A stretch of 64,000 nt of DNA from Cupriavidus yeoncheonensis. GTDB taxonomy: Bacteria > Pseudomonadota > Gammaproteobacteria > Burkholderiales > Burkholderiaceae. Of this stretch, positions 51,076 to 60,394 are shown in pieces (position 1 is the stretch's first letter; every line of letters begins with the position of its first letter). The position numbers and the translations under genes were made by a program. Location: contig NZ_CAJPUY010000010.1 in the NCBI RefSeq assembly GCF_905397275.1, forward strand, positions 62,001 through 126,000, given 5' to 3'. The notes under the pieces were generated by a model. It did no database searches. It had not been told where the DNA came from and saw only the letters and a program-made list of their open reading frames with translations.

Positions 51076-52500
51076 TCAGTTGAACCGCACGTACTCGAAA
51101 TCCATCGGCTGGCGGTTGATGCCGACGGCCGGCGGCGCGATCCAGTTGGCATACTTGCCCGGCTCGGCCACGCGTCCCATCAGCGAGGCGACATAGGCGC
51201 GGTCGGCTTCCGTGGCCAGCCACCTGGGTGCGTTGGCCTGCCACTGCGCTTCGGACAACACTTCTCCGGTGGGCGACACGCGCACATTGGAAAGCGTGCC
51301 GATCTTGCGATTGAAGGCCTTGTGCGGCACCGTCAGCCGGAACGGGATGCCGTGCTTCTCGATCACCTTGTTCCAGCGCGCCACGCCGCCGATCGAATCG
51401 CGAATGTAGTCATCGCGCAGTACTTCATTGAGCGCGTTGAGCATCGGCACCTCGCGCTCGCCGAGCTGGCCGTCGCGCACTTCGAGCACGCGGTAGACGT
51501 CGCTCTTGAGCACGTGGTCGTCGGTGCGCTTGCCTTCCTCGAAGCGCCCCTTGAGCCCGGCGCTGTAGAACGTGGCGGCATTGGACGACTGGTCCGCGCC
51601 GAACAGGTCGATGGTGACGCTGTAGTGGAAGTTCAGGTAGCGCTGGATAGTCTCCAGGTCGATCACGCCTGCGGCGCGCACCTGTGCCGGATCCTGGATG
51701 TCGCGCTCGCGCATGACCTCGCAGGTGCGCTGGATCACGCGCGACACGCCGGATTCGCCGACGAACATATGGTGCGCTTCCTCGGTCAGCATGAAGCGCG
51801 TGGTGCGCGCGAGCGGATCGAAGCCCGACTCAGCCAGCGCGCACAGCTGGAACTTGCCGTCGCGGTCGGTGAAGTAGGTGAACATGTAGAACGACAGCCA
51901 GTCCGGCGTGCGTTCGTTGAACGCGCCCAGTATGCGCGGATTGTCCTGGTCGCCGGAGCGGCGGTCCAGCAGGGCCTCGGCTTCCTCGCGTCCGTCGCGG
52001 CCGAAATAGCGGTGCAGCAGGTACACCATGGCCCACAGGTGGCGGCCTTCCTCGACGTTGACCTGGAACAGGTTGCGCAGGTCGTACAGCGACGGGCAGG
52101 TCAGGCCCAGGTGACGCTGTTGCTCGACCGAGGCCGGTTCGGTATCGCCCTGCGTGACGATGATGCGGCGCAGGTTGGCGCGATGCTCGCCGGGCACGTC
52201 CTGCCATGCGGCTTCCCCCTTGTGCTCGCCGAAATGAATCTGGCGCGCCGGGTCGGCCGGCTGCAGGAAGATGCCCCAGCGGTAGTCCGGCATCTTCACG
52301 TAGTCGAAATGCGCCCAGCCCGACGGGTCGACCGACACGGCGGTGCGCAGGTACACGTCGAAATCATGCGAGCCCTCCGGCCCCATGTCGCGCCACCAGT
52401 CCAGGAACGCCGGCTGCCAGTGCTCCAGTGCGCGCTGCAGCGCGCGATCGTCCGCCAGGTTGACGTTGTTGGGGATCTTCTGGCTGTAGTCGATGCTCAC
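51076..52500 (-). CDS. boxB: Benzoyl-CoA 2,3-epoxidase oxygenase subunit
   Basis: A 474-residue non-haem di-iron oxygenase that converts benzoyl-CoA to the 2,3-epoxide. The iron-ligand segments are visible as NVEEGRHLWAMVYLLHRYF and TEEAHHMFVGESG. The N-terminus MSIDYSQKIPNNVNLADDR and the length fit known BoxB proteins. It lies 90 bp upstream of boxA, and a 116-bp hairpin element separates it from boxC. Confidence 0.96.
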   Translation of the reverse strand: MSIDYSQKIPNNVNLADDRALQRALEHWQPAFLDWWRDMGPEGSHDFDVYLRTAVSVDPSGWAHFDYVKMPDYRWGIFLQPADPARQIHFGEHKGEAAWQDVPGEHRANLRRIIVTQGDTEPASVEQQRHLGLTCPSLYDLRNLFQVNVEEGRHLWAMVYLLHRYFGRDGREEAEALLDRRSGDQDNPRILGAFNERTPDWLSFYMFTYFTDRDGKFQLCALAESGFDPLARTTRFMLTEEAHHMFVGESGVSRVIQRTCEVMRERDIQDPAQVRAAGVIDLETIQRYLNFHYSVTIDLFGADQSSNAATFYSAGLKGRFEEGKRTDDHVLKSDVYRVLEVRDGQLGEREVPMLNALNEVLRDDYIRDSIGGVARWNKVIEKHGIPFRLTVPHKAFNRKIGTLSNVRVSPTGEVLSEAQWQANAPRWLATEADRAYVASLMGRVAEPGKYANWIAPPAVGINRQPMDFEYVRFN

Positions 52501-52541
52501 GGGGTGTCTCCTGTATCAGTAGTATGCGTGTCCCGATCTTC

Positions 52542-52657
52542 GTGAGACTGGTTCAGGGCCAAGCGAAGCGGCTCTGGCCAGGTGCGCGGCCGCAGACAGT
52601 ACAAGTCGTACGGCAAGGCCGCGCAACGGCGCCAGAATCGCCCTGAACCCGTCTCAC
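52542..52657. repeat. 116-bp hairpin element between boxC and boxB (MITE/REP-like)
   Basis: The ends form an 18-bp inverted repeat with one mismatch (52542-52559 with 52640-52657). Nested inside are TCTGGC/GCCAGA (52573-52578 with 52631-52636) and TGCGCGGCC/GGCCGCGCA (52583-52591 with 52617-52625), giving a long rod. The right end overlaps the boxC stop codon. It looks like a small dispersed intergenic repeat or a processing/stability element of the box mRNA. Confidence 0.6.
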
Positions 52658-54339
52658 ACGCGGTTCCAGTCGAAGCGGGCCTTGTTTCCGGTACCGAACA
52701 CCTTGAGCGCGCCGTTTTCGCCCACCGCGTTGGGGCGGTTGAAGATCCAGTTCTGCCACGCCGTCAGGCGGCCGAAGATGCGGGTTTCCATGGTTTCACC
52801 GGGGCCGAAGCGAAGGTTGGCTTCGAGGCCGGTGAGCGCATCGGGCGACAGGCTGGCGCGCTCTTCGACCGCGATGCGGATTTCGTCCTCCCAGTCCATG
52901 TCGTCGGGTGCGGCCGTGATCAGGCCGAGCGAATCCGCGCTGAGCGCGTCGAGCGGCGCGCCGATGTGCTCGCGTGCTGCGCCGATGGCAGCTTCGTCCC
53001 GATAGAAACGCGCGGCCAGGCGGGGCAGGCCGTTGGGCATCGGGTAGCGGCCAAAGTTGGCTTCGCTGAGGAATACGCGCGGCGCATCATCGGGTGCATC
53101 GGGCAGGTGCAGCATGTAGCTGCGGTCAGCCGCCAGCGCCAGTTCGAGCAGCGTGCCGGCGAAGCAGGAATCCTGCTCGATCAGTGCGAACAGGCTGCGC
53201 GAAGACACGTCCAGCCGCGCCAGCGTACGGCGCAGCATGCCGATGGTCTCGCGCACGAACCAGTGGCTGGCGTGTGCTTCCATCAGTGCATCGGCGGCCA
53301 GCACGGCGGCGGCGTCGCCGTCGGTCTTCATGACCCACATGCCGATATCGAGGTGGTTGGTCCGCAGCGTCAGGATGGCGTCATCGAGTTCGCGCGCCAT
53401 CTTGAGCGGCCACCACTGCATGCCCGCGGACACGACGCCCGCCAGGTCCGTCGGCTGGTGGCGGTCCGGCCCGAATACCGTGATGGTGGCCTTGCGCGCG
53501 GCGCGGTCGAAGTGGACCCGCACGGTGTCGTAGCGATAGCCGTCCTCTTCGACCGTGCGCGACAGCGGTGTGAGTTCCACGCCATGGTGGCCCTGCGGGC
53601 GGTCACTGGTGGCGGCCAGCGCGGCGGCGCGGTGGGCGACATATTCGGCAAAGCGGGCGGGTTTGACCACGTCATCCACCAGCTTCCAGTCCTTGGCGCG
53701 CTGCCCGCGCACACCTTCGGTGGTGGTGCAGAAAATGTCCGCATGGTCGCGCCGCACGTGGCGCTTGTCGGTCACCCGCGTCAGCCCGCCCGTGCCGGGC
53801 AGGACGCCCAGCAGCGGCACTTCCGGCAGGCTGACCGCGGAGGAGCGATCGTCGACCAGCACGATCTCGTCGCACGCCAGCGCCAACTCATAGCCGCCGC
53901 CCGCCGTGGTGCCGTTGCAGGCGGCAATGAACTTGAGCCCCGAATGGCGGCTGGCGTCTTCGATGCCGTTGCGCGTCTCGTTGGTGAACTTGCAGAAATT
54001 CACCTTCCACGCGTGCGACGACTGGCCCAGCATGAAGATGTTGGCGCCCGAGCAGAAGATGCGGTCGCGTGCGCTGGTCATCACCACCGTACGGACTTCC
54101 GGGTGCTCGAAGCGGATGCGCTGCAGGGCGTCGTGCAGTTCGATGTCGACGCCCAGGTCATAGGAGTTCAGCTTCAGCGTATAGCCCGGCCGCAGCCCGC
54201 CTTCCTCGTCGACGTCCATCGCCAGTGTGGCGACCGGGCCGTCAAACGTGAGCTTCCAGTGACGATACTGATCGGGATGGCGTTCGAATGTGACGGGTTG
54301 GTCGGTGGCTTGGCTGGGGGCGGTGGCCGGCGCGGACAT
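52654..54339 (-). CDS. boxC: 2,3-Epoxybenzoyl-CoA dihydrolase
   Basis: A 561-residue enoyl-CoA hydratase/isomerase-family enzyme that opens the epoxide ring hydrolytically, releasing formate. The crotonase-fold patterns RTVVMTSARDRIFCSGANIFML and AACNGTTAGGGYELALACDEI lie in the N-terminal half, and the extended C-terminal half is typical of BoxC. The stop codon lies inside the hairpin element. BoxR-type operators lie directly upstream. Confidence 0.96.
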   Translation of the reverse strand: MSAPATAPSQATDQPVTFERHPDQYRHWKLTFDGPVATLAMDVDEEGGLRPGYTLKLNSYDLGVDIELHDALQRIRFEHPEVRTVVMTSARDRIFCSGANIFMLGQSSHAWKVNFCKFTNETRNGIEDASRHSGLKFIAACNGTTAGGGYELALACDEIVLVDDRSSAVSLPEVPLLGVLPGTGGLTRVTDKRHVRRDHADIFCTTTEGVRGQRAKDWKLVDDVVKPARFAEYVAHRAAALAATSDRPQGHHGVELTPLSRTVEEDGYRYDTVRVHFDRAARKATITVFGPDRHQPTDLAGVVSAGMQWWPLKMARELDDAILTLRTNHLDIGMWVMKTDGDAAAVLAADALMEAHASHWFVRETIGMLRRTLARLDVSSRSLFALIEQDSCFAGTLLELALAADRSYMLHLPDAPDDAPRVFLSEANFGRYPMPNGLPRLAARFYRDEAAIGAAREHIGAPLDALSADSLGLITAAPDDMDWEDEIRIAVEERASLSPDALTGLEANLRFGPGETMETRIFGRLTAWQNWIFNRPNAVGENGALKVFGTGNKARFDWNRV

Positions 54340-54353
54340 GGCTGTCTCCTTGA

Positions 54354-54394
54354 TGCACTATAGTGCCTTGCGGCTTCTTATGCAATATAGTGCA
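54354..54394. promoter_or_regulatory. Two BoxR-type operators before boxC
   Basis: TGCA-CTATAG-TGCC (54354-54367; its core GCACTATAGTGC is a perfect palindrome) and TGCA-ATATAG-TGCA (54381-54394). The form TGCA-N6-TGCA is that of the operators bound by BzdR/BoxR regulators of benzoyl-CoA pathways, which are released by benzoyl-CoA. Confidence 0.7.
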
Positions 54395-54449
54395 TGGTGT
54401 CGGACGACGCAATACCTTTCTGTGCCTCCGTGGAGGACAGCCGCGCCCC

Positions 54450-55379
54450 TCAGGCGGTGACGCTGGAAAGCTGGGCGCGCAGGGCCTGCAGCGAGGTGTG
54501 CGCGTCCTGGCCGCTGGTGTCGAGCGCGATGTCGGCGCGGGCGTAGAGCGGCGTGCGCGCCTGCAGGATGCGGCGCAGGTCTGTCATGGCTTCACGGTTG
54601 CCCTGCATGGGGCGCATGTCGCCCTGTGCCACCACGCGGGCCATGTGCTCTTCCGGCGAGGTCTTGACCCATACCGTATAGCAGCGCGACAGCAGCAGGT
54701 TGAAGGTGGCGGGCTCGGAGACAAGGCTGCCCGGGGTGGCCAGCACCATGCTGTCGTGCTCGCGCAGCGCGCGTTCGAGCGCGCGCATCTCATAGCGGCG
54801 GTACGCGGCCTGGCCGTATAGCGAATGGATCTCCGTCAGGCTGGCGCCGGCTTCCTGCTCGATCACATTGTTGAGCTCGACGAAGGGCATGTCCTCGGCA
54901 GCCGCCAGCGCGCGGCCGAGCGTGGATTTTCCCGCGCCGCGCAGGCCGATCAGGGCGATCCGGCGGTGGCGCGCATCACGCGATTCGGCGGGCGCCAGCG
55001 CATGGCGGCAGGCTTCGCGCACGCGCGCCAGATCGCCCGCGGGCAGCTGCGCCAGCCACTGCACAAGCTGCGCGAACTCGGTGGCCTGCTGGCCGTTGAG
55101 CCCGTCCACCTCCGCCAGCACGACCGGCAGGGGGACGTCGAGCGCCCGCGCGACCTGCCTCAGCAGCAGCACCGACGCATTGCCCGTGCCGGTCTCCAGG
55201 TTGGCCAGATAGCGTTCCGAGACTTCCGCGCCGCGCGCCAGGTCCTTGCGCGACATGCCGCGCGCGGCACGCAGCGAGCGGATGCGTTCGCCCAGTTGCG
55301 TGAGATAGGGATCGCGTTCGCCATGGGTGCCGCTGGCGGAGGCATCGGGCGAAGGCAGCGGTTCGGGGTCTTGGCGCAT
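54450..55379 (-). CDS. boxR: BoxR/BzdR-type regulator (HTH plus shikimate-kinase-like domain)
   Basis: A 309-residue benzoyl-CoA-responsive repressor. An Xre-type helix-turn-helix lies at about 27-82 (RIRSLRAARGMSRKDLARGAEVSERYLANLE), and a linker leads to a shikimate-kinase-like domain with P-loop GLRGAGKST (145-153), which binds the effector benzoyl-CoA rather than acting as a kinase. The ATG at 55379 is preferred because a TATAAT (55450-55445, minus) lies only about 70 bp upstream. A longer in-frame start at 55496 would cross a run of 11 Gs. Confidence 0.9.
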   Translation of the reverse strand: MRQDPEPLPSPDASASGTHGERDPYLTQLGERIRSLRAARGMSRKDLARGAEVSERYLANLETGTGNASVLLLRQVARALDVPLPVVLAEVDGLNGQQATEFAQLVQWLAQLPAGDLARVREACRHALAPAESRDARHRRIALIGLRGAGKSTLGRALAAAEDMPFVELNNVIEQEAGASLTEIHSLYGQAAYRRYEMRALERALREHDSMVLATPGSLVSEPATFNLLLSRCYTVWVKTSPEEHMARVVAQGDMRPMQGNREAMTDLRRILQARTPLYARADIALDTSGQDAHTSLQALRAQLSSVTA

Positions 55380-55482
55380 GGCGGGCAGGGTATCAGGCGG
55401 TTTGGCCGGGGGGGGGGGCGGTATCCGGCCGGAAAAAAGAGGCGAATTATAAGGGAGTCCTTGGGTCGGCCGGTGTTGCGGT

Positions 55483-55496
55483 GTCATATAGTGCAT
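55483..55496. promoter_or_regulatory. BoxR-type operator between boxR and bclA
   Basis: TGTC-ATATAG-TGCA (55482-55495) shares the ATATAG centre and right half with the boxC sites and has a degenerate left half. Further TGCA words and a GCATCG-N6-CGATGC inverted repeat follow to 55550. The 269-bp divergent region shows no gene. Confidence 0.55.
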
Positions 55497-55648
55497 CTAC
55501 TTACTTGCATGATAGGCGATATGAAATAAAATGCATCGACAAGCCGATGCGATCGCCTCAGCGCACCGGCAATCCAAGAGCGACCGGCCTGACGCCGCCA
55601 CGCCTCCGGTTCTCGCGCCGGTGGCGGGTGACACCAAGGAGTGGAGAC

Positions 55649-57322
55649 ATGACGCCCCCCAATACCGCTGCCGGTTCGCCGGCGGGTGTATCGCTTTCGC
55701 CCGGAACTGCCGAATCCGACATCGCCGCGTTGCCTGCCCGGTATAACGCGGCCGCCGATCTGCTCGGCCGCAACCTGGCCGCCGGCCGTGGCGACAAGAT
55801 TGCCTATGTCGACGATGCCGGCGCGCTGACCTTCTCCGAACTGGATGCGCGCAGCCGCCGCTTTGCCGCCGCACTGCATGACGCCGGCTTCCGGCGTGAA
55901 GAGCGGCTGCTGCTGTGCGCGCTCGATACCATCGATTTTCCGACGGTCTTTCTCGGCTGCCTGCTCGCCGGCGTGGTGCCGGTCGCGGTGAATACGCTGC
56001 TGACGGTGGAGGACTACGCCTATATGCTCGACCACTGCGGCGCGCGCGCGGTGGTGGTGTCCGAGGCATTGCTGCCGGCCATGAAGGCCGCGATCGCGAA
56101 GAGCGGCCTGTCCCCGCTGGTGATCCAGGCGGGACCCCATCAGGACGCGGCGCCCAGCTGCAGCGTGGAGGCGGTCGTGGCGCGCACGCGCTCGGCGACG
56201 CCGGCGGTCAGTACCGGGCCGGATGACATGGCGTTCTGGCTCTATTCGTCCGGCTCGACCGGCCGGCCCAAGGGCACGGTGCATACGCATGCCAACCTGT
56301 TCCATACCGCCGACCTGTACGCGCGCCGCGTGCTGGGCATGCGTGAAGACGACGTGGTGTTCTCGGCGGCGAAGCTCTTCTTTGCCTATGGTCTTGGCAA
56401 CGCACTGACGTTTCCGCTGTCGGTCGGCGCCACCACGGTGCTGATGGCGGAACGGCCGGCGCCGGCCGCCGTGTTCCGGCGCCTCCGCGAGCACCGGCCC
56501 ACGGTGTTCTGCGGCGTTCCGACGCTGTTTGCCGGCATGCTCGCCGCGCCGGACCTGCCGCCGCGCGGCGACGTGGCCTTGCGCGTCTGTACCTCCGCTG
56601 GCGAGGCCTTGCCGCGGGACATTGGCGAGCGCTTCCTTGCCCACTTCGGCTGCGACATCCTGGATGGCATCGGCTCCACCGAAATGCTCCACATCTTCCT
56701 GTCGAACCGGCCGGGAGACGTCCGCTACGGCACTACCGGCAAGCCGGTGCCCGGCTACGAACTCAAGCTGCTGGACGAACTGGGCGAACCCAGCCCGCCC
56801 GGCGAGATCGGCGACCTGTATATCAAGGGTCCGTCCGCGGCGCTGATGTACTGGTGCAGCCGCGACAAGAGCCGCGACACGTTTGTGGGCGCGTGGACGC
56901 GCAGCGGCGACAAGTATCTGAAGGACGCGGACGGCTACTACATCTATGCCGGGCGTAGCGACGACATGCTCAAGGTTGGCGGCATCTATGTCTCGCCATT
57001 CGAGGTCGAGGCTGCGCTCGCCCAGCATCCGGCAATTCTGGAAGCAGCCGTGATCGGCGTGGCCGATGCCGATGACCTGGTCAAGCCGAAGGCCTTCGTC
57101 GTGATGCGGCCGGGGCAGCAATGGCACCCGGGCATGGCCGCCGAGTTGCAGGCCTTCGTCAAGTCGCGGCTGGCGCCATACAAGTATCCGCGGCAGATCG
57201 AGTGCGTGGAGGAGCTGCCAAAGACCGCCACGGGCAAGATCCAGCGCTTCCGCCTGCGCCAGCGCGAGGAGGCCGCGCGGCAGGCGGGTCCGGGTAACGC
57301 AACGGTTGCCACCAATGCCTGA
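55649..57322 (+). CDS. bclA: Benzoate-CoA ligase
   Basis: A 557-residue AMP-forming ligase that activates benzoate to benzoyl-CoA, the entry step of the box pathway. The ATP-binding motif YSSGSTGRPKG is at 199-209, GIGSTEMLHIFLSNRPGDVRYGT is the aryl-CoA ligase hallmark, and the catalytic lysine is K530 in TATGKIQRF. The ATG at 55649 follows AAGGAGTGGAG. It heads the rightward benzoate operon, and its end overlaps the hydrolase start. Confidence 0.94.
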   Translation: MTPPNTAAGSPAGVSLSPGTAESDIAALPARYNAAADLLGRNLAAGRGDKIAYVDDAGALTFSELDARSRRFAAALHDAGFRREERLLLCALDTIDFPTVFLGCLLAGVVPVAVNTLLTVEDYAYMLDHCGARAVVVSEALLPAMKAAIAKSGLSPLVIQAGPHQDAAPSCSVEAVVARTRSATPAVSTGPDDMAFWLYSSGSTGRPKGTVHTHANLFHTADLYARRVLGMREDDVVFSAAKLFFAYGLGNALTFPLSVGATTVLMAERPAPAAVFRRLREHRPTVFCGVPTLFAGMLAAPDLPPRGDVALRVCTSAGEALPRDIGERFLAHFGCDILDGIGSTEMLHIFLSNRPGDVRYGTTGKPVPGYELKLLDELGEPSPPGEIGDLYIKGPSAALMYWCSRDKSRDTFVGAWTRSGDKYLKDADGYYIYAGRSDDMLKVGGIYVSPFEVEAALAQHPAILEAAVIGVADADDLVKPKAFVVMRPGQQWHPGMAAELQAFVKSRLAPYKYPRQIECVEELPKTATGKIQRFRLRQREEAARQAGPGNATVATNA

Positions 57323-58151
57323 CGACGGGGCCAGCGTGCCCAGCGATTGGGCAGACATTGCGTTTGATGGCCGGAGCATCCGCATCGAGCACCAGTGGCT
57401 GCGCCCGGAGCGCGCGCAGCGACCGCTGGTGGTGTTCCTGCATGAGGGGCTGGGCTCGGTCAGCATGTGGCGCGATTTTCCGCAGCGCTTCTGCGAGGCC
57501 GGCGACTTCCGTGGACTGGTGTTCTCGCGCTATGGCTACGGGCGCTCCACGCCGCGGCCGCACGACGAGAAGTGGGGCGTCGACTTCATGCACCGGCAGG
57601 CGCGCGAGGCGTTGCCGGCGCTGTTCGATGCGCTGGATATCGGTCTGGGCCGCAGCCGAGGCAAGCCATGGCTGTTCGGTCACAGCGACGGCGGCTCGAT
57701 CGCGCTGATCCACGCCGCGAGCTTTCCCGATGCCGTGGATGGCATCACCGTGCTGGCCCCGCATATCCTGGTCGAAGACGTATCCGTGCGCAGCATCGAA
57801 GCCGCGCGCCAGGCCTATCTTGAGACCGACCTGCGCAGCCGCCTCGCGCGCTACCACGACGATGTGGATTCGGCCTTCTGGGGCTGGAACGACATCTGGC
57901 TCGACCCGGCGTTCCGCCAGTGGAATCTGCATGCGCTGCTGCCGCAGCTGCGCTGCCCGGTGCTGGCGGTTCAGGGCGAGGACGACGAGTACGGCACCAT
58001 GGCCCAGATCGAGGGTATCCATCGATATGCCGCACAAACCGCCTTGCTTAAACTCGCGCGGTGCGGTCATTCGCCACATCGCGACCAGCCGGCATCGTTG
58101 ACGCAGGATGCGGTACGGTTTATAACCGCACATACTTCATACCTAAAATAA
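57315..58151 (+). CDS. Alpha/beta hydrolase of the benzoate cluster
   Basis: A 278-residue hydrolase with oxyanion-site HEGLGS (43-48), nucleophile elbow GHSDGGS (Ser124) and a late GHSPH histidine. Hydrolases of this kind are found in box/badh clusters and may hydrolyse stalled aryl-CoA or ester by-products; the substrate is not known. The ATG at 57315 overlaps the ligase stop by 8 nt. Confidence 0.82.
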   Translation: MPDDGASVPSDWADIAFDGRSIRIEHQWLRPERAQRPLVVFLHEGLGSVSMWRDFPQRFCEAGDFRGLVFSRYGYGRSTPRPHDEKWGVDFMHRQAREALPALFDALDIGLGRSRGKPWLFGHSDGGSIALIHAASFPDAVDGITVLAPHILVEDVSVRSIEAARQAYLETDLRSRLARYHDDVDSAFWGWNDIWLDPAFRQWNLHALLPQLRCPVLAVQGEDDEYGTMAQIEGIHRYAAQTALLKLARCGHSPHRDQPASLTQDAVRFITAHTSYLK

Positions 58152-58266
58152 TTCGTCGCCCGCCCCCGCGTTTGCATCCTGGCATGCATCCGGACACACA
58201 TCCGACCCTGGGGGCAGGGACCGATCACGGTTCCACGAACCGCCGGCTTGACCACCAGGAGACATC

Positions 58267-59454
58267 ATGCACCGCTTCACATCGCGCAGGCTCGCGCCTG
58301 CCTGCCTTGCCGTCGCTGCAATGCTTGCCGCCACCGGGGCCGTCCATGCGCAGAGCGCGCAGGGCGGGAAGATCAAGGTGGGGTTCATGCTGCCTTACAC
58401 GGGCACGTACGCGGCACTGGGCACGGCCATCGAAAACGGCTTCCGCATGTACGTGCAGCAGCAGGGCGGCAAGCTCGGCGGCCGGGACATCGAGTACTTC
58501 AAGGTCGATGACGAATCCGATCCCGCCAAGGCGCCCGAGAATGCCACCAAGCTGATCAAGCGCGACCAGGTCGACGTGGTGGTGGGCACCGTGCATTCGG
58601 GCGTGCAGATGGGTATCGTCAAGGTGGCCAAGGAAAACAACACGCTGCTGATCATCCCGAACGCCGGCGTGGATGAAGCGACGGGTCCGCTGTGCGGCCC
58701 CAACATCTTCCGCTCGTCGTTCTCCAACTGGCAGCCCGGCTACGCCATGGGCCATGTGCTGGCCGAGCGCGGCATGAAGAAGGTGGTCACGCTGACCTGG
58801 AAGTACGCGGCCGGCGAGCAATCCGTGAAGGGCTTCAAGGAAGCCTTCGAAGCCAAGGGCGGCAAGGTGGTGAAGGAACTGAGCCTGCCGTTCCCCAACG
58901 TGGAATTCCAGGCGCTGATCACCGAAGTGGCCGCGCTCAAGCCGGACGCGGTCTTTGTCTTCTTCGCGGGCGGCGGTGCCGTCAAGTTCGTCAAGGACTG
59001 GGCCGCGGCCGGGCTCAAGGACAAGATTCCGCTGTATGGCTCGGGCTTCCTGACCGATGGCACGCTGGAAGCGCAGGGCAACGCCGCGCAGGGCCTCGAA
59101 ACGACGCTGCACTATGCCGATGGCCTGAGCAACGCCCGCGACAAGAGTTTCCGCCTGGACTACGCCAAGACCTACAAGCTGCAGCCGGACGTGTACGCCG
59201 TGCAGGGCTACGACGCCGCGCAGCTGCTGGCCGCCGGTGCCAACGCGGTCAAGGGCGACATGTCGCGCAAGGCCGATATCTACAAGGCCATGGAAGCGGC
59301 CAGGGTGGACAGCCCGCGCGGTGCCTTCACGCTGTCCAAGGCGCACAACCCGGTGCAGGACTTCTACCTGCGCAAGGTGGACGGCCGCGAGAACAAGGTG
59401 AGCACCGTGGCAGTGAAGTCGCTGGCCGATCCGGCGCGCGGCTGCCGTCTCTGA
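58267..59454 (+). CDS. Branched-chain-type ABC binding protein, probable benzoate uptake
   Basis: A 395-residue periplasmic binding protein of the Peripla_BP_6 (LivK-like) type. The signal peptide is at about 1-28 (AAMLAATGAVHA). Fold patterns are KVGFMLPYTGTYAALG, VDVVVGTVHSGVQMG and PNAGVDEATGPLCG. Proteins of this type next to box genes bind benzoate or related aromatic acids; that is inferred from context. An AGGAG box lies 6-7 nt before the ATG. Confidence 0.88.
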   Translation: MHRFTSRRLAPACLAVAAMLAATGAVHAQSAQGGKIKVGFMLPYTGTYAALGTAIENGFRMYVQQQGGKLGGRDIEYFKVDDESDPAKAPENATKLIKRDQVDVVVGTVHSGVQMGIVKVAKENNTLLIIPNAGVDEATGPLCGPNIFRSSFSNWQPGYAMGHVLAERGMKKVVTLTWKYAAGEQSVKGFKEAFEAKGGKVVKELSLPFPNVEFQALITEVAALKPDAVFVFFAGGGAVKFVKDWAAAGLKDKIPLYGSGFLTDGTLEAQGNAAQGLETTLHYADGLSNARDKSFRLDYAKTYKLQPDVYAVQGYDAAQLLAAGANAVKGDMSRKADIYKAMEAARVDSPRGAFTLSKAHNPVQDFYLRKVDGRENKVSTVAVKSLADPARGCRL

Positions 59455-59526
59455 TTCCCACCTTTCGACCGGCATGATGCTTCGGTGCCGCGGCCTGCCG
59501 CGCGCCGGGCATCTTCCCCACGCAGC

Positions 59527-60393
59527 ATGGACATCGTCTCTTTCCTGATCCAGTGCCTGAACAGCGTGCAGTACGGGCTGCTGCTGTTCCTGGTGGCAAG
59601 CGGCCTGACGCTGATCTTCGGCATCATGGGCGTCATCAACCTGGCACACGGCAGTTTCTACATGCTCGGTGCCTACCTGGCGTTCGCGCTGGCCAGCCTC
59701 ACGGGCAACCTGCTGATCGCCGTGCCGCTCGGCATCGTGCTGGCCGTCGCGTTCGGCTACATGCTCGAATGGGTATTCTTCAGCTTCCTGTATGAGCGCG
59801 ACCACCTGCAGCAGGTGCTGATGACCTATGGCCTGATCCTGGTGTTCGAGGAACTGCGCAGCATCCTCGTCGGCGACGACGTGCACGGCGTGCCCATACC
59901 GGCGATACTCGACGGTGCGCTGCCAATCGGCAACGACATGACGTATCCGGTCTACCGCCTGTGCATCTCGGCGGTCTGCCTGCTCGTGGCCGCGGCCATG
60001 TACTTCGTGATCCGGCGCACGCGCCTGGGCATGATGATCCGCGCCGGCGCCACCAACCGTGAAATGGTGCAGTCGCTGGGCATCAACGTGACCGTGCTGT
60101 ACCGCGTGGTGTTCGCGCTTGGCGTGGCGCTGGCGGTGCTGGCGGGCATGATTGCCGCGCCGGTGTCGTCCGTGTACCCGGGCATGGGCGCGCAGGTGCT
60201 GATCGTATGCTTCGTGGTGGTGGTGATCGGCGGCATCGGCTCGGTGAAGGGCGCGCTGGTGGCCTCGCTGCTGCTGGGCTTCGTCGATACCTTCGGCAAG
60301 GTGTTCTGGCAGGATGCGTCGGGCGTACTGATCTACCTCCTGATGGCGGTGATCCTGTTGTGGAAGCCGCAAGGCCTGTTCAAGGCGGGTTGA
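59527..60393 (+). CDS. ABC transporter permease, LivH type
   Basis: A 288-residue inner-membrane permease with about eight hydrophobic segments. ASGLTLIFGIMGVINLAHGSFYMLGAYLAF is the LivH signature region near the N-terminus, and GGIGSVKGALVASLLLG lies near the C-terminus. The ATG at 59527 is the start of the conserved MDIVSFL; the frame is open further up to 59485. It pairs with the LivM-type permease 1 bp downstream. Confidence 0.9.
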   Translation: MDIVSFLIQCLNSVQYGLLLFLVASGLTLIFGIMGVINLAHGSFYMLGAYLAFALASLTGNLLIAVPLGIVLAVAFGYMLEWVFFSFLYERDHLQQVLMTYGLILVFEELRSILVGDDVHGVPIPAILDGALPIGNDMTYPVYRLCISAVCLLVAAAMYFVIRRTRLGMMIRAGATNREMVQSLGINVTVLYRVVFALGVALAVLAGMIAAPVSSVYPGMGAQVLIVCFVVVVIGGIGSVKGALVASLLLGFVDTFGKVFWQDASGVLIYLLMAVILLWKPQGLFKAG

Positions 60394-60394
60394 T

